Assembly: GCF_000244895.1 (NCBI RefSeq)
Contig: NZ_CM001441.1
Span: 3,244,226 to 3,308,225, forward strand
From: Desulfosporosinus youngiae DSM 17734
GTDB lineage: Bacteria > Bacillota > Desulfitobacteriia > Desulfitobacteriales > Desulfitobacteriaceae
Direction of reading: 5' to 3'
Length of the DNA stretch: 64,000 nt
Numbering within the stretch: the stretch's first letter is position 1; every line of letters starts with the position of its first letter. Below the pieces are notes generated by a model. The model saw only the letters and a list, made by a program, of their open reading frames with translations, made no database searches and was not told the origin of the DNA. Positions 60,002-64,000 of the stretch are shown here, piece by piece. The translations under genes and the position numbers were made by a program.

Positions 60002-60538
60002 CTATTTTCCCAGCTTCGCAACCTTAAATGTAGACACCATTAAAAATGCCAAAACCACCATACTGACAAGATAGACATACCAGGGCAGCATCGTACGAAA
60101 GAACATTAATAGAGCCATAAAACCACCTGCAAAGGTAATAGGTACACCAACAAAATAAGTCGTAATATTCATCATATTAAACCGTGCTAAACGGACGGCA
60201 CCACAAAGTGCAAAAATCGCGGCAATACCTAACCCAGTAAACTTTACATAGTCTGGCTGAGAGTACAAGATGGCTTGATAGGTTAGGATAGCAGGCGCTA
60301 CCCCAAAAGACACCAAATCACTTAAAGAATCAAGTTCTTTGCCAAAATCCGAACTTACAGATAGTCTGCGTGCAACTTTCCCGTCCAAACTGTCCATAAG
60401 TACTGAAAGCAGGATCATGGCAGAAGCTAACGTATAATGCTGTTCAATAACCCATATCAAAGCCAGAAAACCAAAAAGCAAATTAGCCAGTGTAAAAATA
60501 CTAGGGATCATGCGTGTAGTAATTGGATTTCCCCTCAC
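60002..60538 (-). CDS. pssA: CDP-diacylglycerol-serine O-phosphatidyltransferase
   Basis: Makes phosphatidylserine from CDP-diacylglycerol and serine. 178-residue multi-span membrane protein with the CDP-alcohol phosphotransferase motif DSLDGKVARRLSVSSDFGKE...D (DG..AR...G..D...D). It starts at GTG overlapping the psd stop by four bases, so the two are translationally coupled. Length matches the Bacillus-type enzyme. Confidence 0.95.
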   Translation of the reverse strand: MRGNPITTRMIPSIFTLANLLFGFLALIWVIEQHYTLASAMILLSVLMDSLDGKVARRLSVSSDFGKELDSLSDLVSFGVAPAILTYQAILYSQPDYVKFTGLGIAAIFALCGAVRLARFNMMNITTYFVGVPITFAGGFMALLMFFRTMLPWYVYLVSMVVLAFLMVSTFKVAKLGK

Positions 60539-61173
60539 TCGACACCCACCTTCCCAACAACGCTTAGTCCTCCGCGTACCTTATCTCCGGGACTCACCAT
60601 TATTTCTACATTCGTTGGCACAAAAATCTCCGTACATGAACCAAACTTAATTAAGCCAAATCGTTCACCTTTAGTCAGAGTGTCTTCTTTATCCACCCAA
60701 CACACAATCCGCCGCGCAATAAAGCCAGTCACTTGTGTCACTAAAATTTTCAAATGCTTATTTTCGATTCCTACATAATTCTTTTCATTCAGCTCTGAGG
60801 CATGACTTTTAAAGGCAGGAATCATCTTACCCGGCCTGTAATAGCGGAAAACAACCTTTCCAGCCATAGGACTGCGATTAACATGAACGTTAAAGACACT
60901 CAAAAAGATTCGAACGCGAATGCTTTCTCCCTTAAAAAAATGATCTTCGAAGACCCTTTCAACATCCATAACCACCCCATCTGCCGGGGAAACTAAGGTT
61001 AATTCGTCCATAGGAACTTGTCTCTCAGGGTTTCGGAAAAAAAACAAAACGAATAAGAACAAAACACCTGGTAAAATAACAAGCCACGGCCAAATCCAAT
61101 AAGCTAGAGCCGACAGACTTGCTAATATCACCAGATACAACCAACCATCACGGGAAATGGGATACTGTTTCAC
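60535..61173 (-). CDS. psd: Phosphatidylserine decarboxylase (archaeal-type)
   Basis: Converts phosphatidylserine to phosphatidylethanolamine after self-cleavage that creates a pyruvoyl group. 212 residues. Two N-terminal spans (YLVILASLSALAYWIWPWLV, GVLFLFVLFFF), SPADG (~residue 63), NVHVNRSP, and the self-cleavage Gly-Ser in IKFGSCTEIFVP near the C terminus. Start at GTG. First gene of the psd-pssA operon. Confidence 0.93.
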   Translation of the reverse strand: MKQYPISRDGWLYLVILASLSALAYWIWPWLVILPGVLFLFVLFFFRNPERQVPMDELTLVSPADGVVMDVERVFEDHFFKGESIRVRIFLSVFNVHVNRSPMAGKVVFRYYRPGKMIPAFKSHASELNEKNYVGIENKHLKILVTQVTGFIARRIVCWVDKEDTLTKGERFGLIKFGSCTEIFVPTNVEIMVSPGDKVRGGLSVVGKVGVE

Positions 61174-61225
61174 CTAAAAATAAACCTCCTCCTTTGTTTT
61201 CTCTAGTTTATCATTTTTAAGACGA

Positions 61226-64000
61226 TTATAAAAGCTCTTCATCTAAATCCCTATTATATTCCTCGATCTTTCGAAATACGAAAGTATTCTCCCCCCGAAT
61301 ATGGGTTTTTATGGGGAGGGAGCCTAAAAAGAACCGTCCATAGTATTTTTCAATGACCCGGTCATCAAGTAAGATGACAACCCCCCGATCCCCTTTGGAA
61401 CGAATCAGACGTCCAAATCCTTGTTTAAAGCGGATCACAGCTTCAGGCAATAAAAGTTCACGAAACGGATCCCGGCCTTGAGATTTCAGATACTCGGATC
61501 TGGCTTCAATTAAAGGCAGAGTTGGCGGCCAAAAAGGAAGTTTAACCAAAATAACACAAGATAAGGCATCACCTGGAATATCAATTCCCTCCCAGAAGCT
61601 GTTTGCTCCCAAGAGAACACTTTTCGGATTTCTCTTAAAGGCTTCGATCAGTGTGCTGCGCTCGCCTTGTATCCCCTGAGCCAGTGTTTCGACTCCTATT
61701 CTGGACAGTATAGGAGCCAAAGCCGTATAAGTCTGCCGAAGCAAGCTATGGGCCGTAAAAAGAACCAGGGTTCTGCCATTCATACGCTCTGCAACTTCAG
61801 CGATAAACTCTGAGAGTTCCAACGCCTTCTCCTGATCGGAATTCAGATAGTTAATGCCCTTCCTGACGACGATGAATTGCATCTGCCGCTCATAGTCAAA
61901 GGGGGAATCTACCTGGGCGGTTATAGTATCCTTTGGTAAACCAATATCGTTAAGAAAGTGTTCAAATGAATTGGAGATGCTCAGGGTCGCCGAAGTAAGA
62001 ACCACAGCGTCAAGACGGGAGAATATCTTTGCTTTGAGAATATCACTGACTTCAATAGGGGATGTTTTAAGATATAACCGGGTTGATTGTTCAAGCCAGG
62101 TTACTTGTTTGGGGTTATTTACATTGATCGCCTGGGTCAGAGTATCGACAAGTTCCTGCAGCTCCCTTTGGTGGCTCGTTAAGATATACTTTAATTCTTC
62201 AATCTCATCGGCGTCTTCTTCGCTTAGGATACCTGTCAAACCCTCAAGAGTCCTAAGTAATGTTTTGATCCTTCCAACCAGGTTCTCGATCTGGACATTA
62301 AGCCCGTTCCACCAAGGGCTTAAGGCATGCTGAGCAACAAAGCGAAAGGTTCGCTCCTCTCCTAAAATCATTGACAATAAGTCAAATAGTTCCTTCGTTT
62401 GCGCCATGACACCGGCACAAATTCCAGGTATACCTTCAAGCCGCTTAATCACTATCTCCCAAGGTACTGACGGTACAATATGGGCAAGTGCATCCAAACG
62501 TTGTTTAACTGTCCCATAGAAACTTAGTCCGGCCGGTCGATAAATACTGTCAATAATCCTGCCGACATCCTCGACACTTAGTTCCGAACCAAGATGCTGC
62601 AGTGCCGTTTGATAGATCTGATGCGCTTCATCAATCACCAACCGGCGATACTCAGGCAAGACATTATAGTCTGTTTTAAGATCAGAGAAGAGAAGGGAAT
62701 GATTCACGATCAGAACATCCGACTCCTCTGCTTTTTTCCGTGCTCTAAGCAAGAAACAAACTCCGGCTTTGGCACACCTGCCGGGAAGACAGGTTTCATT
62801 GTCGGCGCATACGCTTGGCCAAATCTCCATCAGTCCGGGAACCTTGGAAAGTTCTTGAACATCTCCGGTTAAGGTTTCTCTTAACCAGACAAGGACACTC
62901 AATATGGCAAGTTTTTGCTCTGCACTTAAATGTTCACGAATACCTAAGCATCCCTGCCATTTTTTCAGACAACAATAATTGTTCTTCCCTTTCAATACAG
63001 AAGCCCGGAACGGAAACGGCAATACCCCTTCCAAAACAGGAATATCCTTTTTTTGAAGTTGTTCCTGCAGGGGAATTGTATGAGTTGCAACGACGACTTT
63101 TTGGCCTGTCTTTTTAGCGGACCACAGACTGGGAATCAAATAGGCAAATGACTTTCCTGTTCCTGTTCCGGCCTCAACTACCACATGATGTGAAGAAGAA
63201 AATCCTTCAGCAATTAATTTTGCCATCATTACCTGACCCGGTCTGCTTTCATAGCTTGCTAAATTCCGCTCAAGATTTCCCCCCGGTGAAAAGTTCCCTA
63301 CAACCCAGTCAATCGACTCGGGAATCATTGGCGGCGGATTTTTTTCCAACACAAACAAGCCCTCCGGAGGAGGAGCAAGTACCAAATCTGTACGGATTGG
63401 ACGATCCGGAAACGAGCGGATCATTTCTTTTTGCAGCTCTTGAAAAAATCCTTTCCCCGCCCATCCCTCCAGAAAACTGTTGGCGTGATCAAAGAAACTC
63501 AGATCGAATTCCAACCCTTTTTTCCAGCAAGCTTCGAATAATTTCCAGATTAACCAAACTCCGTTTTCAGAGAGATTTAAGGTTTCTTCTCTTGATGGCA
63601 GGGAAAGCTTTTCAGCCAAATATAACAACTGATAATGATGCATGGATGGATACAAAATCCTGGCTAAGTCTAAGGTATCCCAAAGGGGCTGCTGAAAGCG
63701 AACCTTCAACACTTGTTCCAGCCTAGAGAGGTACTCAGATACATCGTGACCCACTAAAATTGCATCGTCAAAAAAATCAAGAATTATTTGACCATGCTGA
63801 GATAGCGATATACTTTCCAAGACTTCATCCGTTATATCGGCACCGTTCAGATGATGACTAATGATTCCTTGATGCCCAATAACCATATGGACTGATTTTT
63901 GAATCTGCTGGCAGCAAACCCGGAGGGCAGCCAATTTAAAAACCGTATCCTGATCAGACTCCAAATCTGTTATCTCTATATCCAAAACCACGATATCTTT
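61226..64000 (-). CDS. dinG: DinG-family helicase with N-terminal exonuclease domain, partial
   Basis: More than 920 residues; the 5' end lies beyond the window because the frame continues (KDIVVLDIE). The N-terminal ~170 residues are a DnaQ-like exonuclease in which the first motif is DIEITD. The helicase part has Walker A EAGTGTGKS, an iron-sulfur Cys set (YCCLKKWQGC ... CADNETCLPGRC), DEAH box VIDEAHQ and motif VI QGFGRLIRS. Iron-sulfur XPD-like helicases act in DNA repair; fused exonucleases are usual in Firmicute DinG. Key later exonuclease residues are hard to see, so that activity may be weak or lost. Confidence 0.93.
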   Translation of the reverse strand, partial: KDIVVLDIEITDLESDQDTVFKLAALRVCCQQIQKSVHMVIGHQGIISHHLNGADITDEVLESISLSQHGQIILDFFDDAILVGHDVSEYLSRLEQVLKVRFQQPLWDTLDLARILYPSMHHYQLLYLAEKLSLPSREETLNLSENGVWLIWKLFEACWKKGLEFDLSFFDHANSFLEGWAGKGFFQELQKEMIRSFPDRPIRTDLVLAPPPEGLFVLEKNPPPMIPESIDWVVGNFSPGGNLERNLASYESRPGQVMMAKLIAEGFSSSHHVVVEAGTGTGKSFAYLIPSLWSAKKTGQKVVVATHTIPLQEQLQKKDIPVLEGVLPFPFRASVLKGKNNYCCLKKWQGCLGIREHLSAEQKLAILSVLVWLRETLTGDVQELSKVPGLMEIWPSVCADNETCLPGRCAKAGVCFLLRARKKAEESDVLIVNHSLLFSDLKTDYNVLPEYRRLVIDEAHQIYQTALQHLGSELSVEDVGRIIDSIYRPAGLSFYGTVKQRLDALAHIVPSVPWEIVIKRLEGIPGICAGVMAQTKELFDLLSMILGEERTFRFVAQHALSPWWNGLNVQIENLVGRIKTLLRTLEGLTGILSEEDADEIEELKYILTSHQRELQELVDTLTQAINVNNPKQVTWLEQSTRLYLKTSPIEVSDILKAKIFSRLDAVVLTSATLSISNSFEHFLNDIGLPKDTITAQVDSPFDYERQMQFIVVRKGINYLNSDQEKALELSEFIAEVAERMNGRTLVLFTAHSLLRQTYTALAPILSRIGVETLAQGIQGERSTLIEAFKRNPKSVLLGANSFWEGIDIPGDALSCVILVKLPFWPPTLPLIEARSEYLKSQGRDPFRELLLPEAVIRFKQGFGRLIRSKGDRGVVILLDDRVIEKYYGRFFLGSLPIKTHIRGENTFVFRKIEEYNRDLDEELL

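Noticed and set aside
1-64000. CRISPR array, retron, diversity-generating retroelement or rRNA operon
   Set aside because: No regular spaced repeats, reverse transcriptase or rRNA sequence was seen; the only tandem repeat is the IS110 duplication.

Overview
The window looks like chromosome from a low-to-mid GC, endospore-forming anaerobic Firmicute, most like the Desulfitobacterium/Desulfosporosinus group. That placement is inferred from gene content and order, not from a search. Sporulation genes are scattered through it: spo0A, spoVR with yhbH and prkA, a PdaB-type deacetylase, and a 21-residue SpoVM. Almost all genes are on the minus strand, with AGGAGG-type ribosome sites and frequent TTG/GTG starts.

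Left chromosomal part (1-25.7 kb): pgi and pfkA, a short DnaA paralogue, a LysR regulator, a cyclophilin, a DedA membrane protein, the prkA-yhbH-spoVR cluster, a corrinoid adenosyltransferase operon, TPR proteins, pdaB, an OmpR-type two-component pair, a YitT protein, tRNA-Arg, a dTMP-kinase-like protein, and a CoA-transferase with a sigma-54-type promoter beside a sigma-54 activator. Two intergenic regions (4.2 and 11.1 kb) carry near-identical copies of a folded RNA of about 200 nt. A second intergenic repeat occurs near 4.1, 14.3 and 59.8 kb.

Central part (25.7-55.9 kb): a 30,056-bp prophage-like element inserted in the 3' end of spo0A. A 122-bp direct repeat flanks it, and the copy next to spo0A restores the last 31 codons including the stop. 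Inverted arm-type sites lie just inside both ends. Reading on the minus strand from the integrase: a cargo lipoprotein and a zinc-ribbon/PH-like protein, an IS110 element with a 960-bp tandem duplication, an Xre-type repressor, many small early genes (one resembling the Tad2/DUF2829 anti-defence fold), an IS21 element that splits a phage gene, a GIY-YIG endonuclease, terS, a second tyrosine recombinase on the opposite strand, terL (apparent ATA start), portal, MuF, scaffold, capsid, connector and tail genes with a classic CCCAAAC frameshift site, and a short tape measure. Nothing follows the tape measure except a small membrane protein. No baseplate, fibre, lysin or replication genes are visible, so the element is probably defective or satellite-like.

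Right chromosomal part (55.8-64 kb): spo0A, a [4Fe-4S] ferredoxin, a small zinc-ribbon protein in an operon with a DUF1858-sirohaem reductase-like protein, small membrane proteins, spoVM, the psd-pssA phosphatidylethanolamine operon, and a DinG-type helicase running off the edge. Several genes (spoVM and the 46-, 48- and 43-residue proteins) are too short for ordinary gene calling and were found by reading translation signals.
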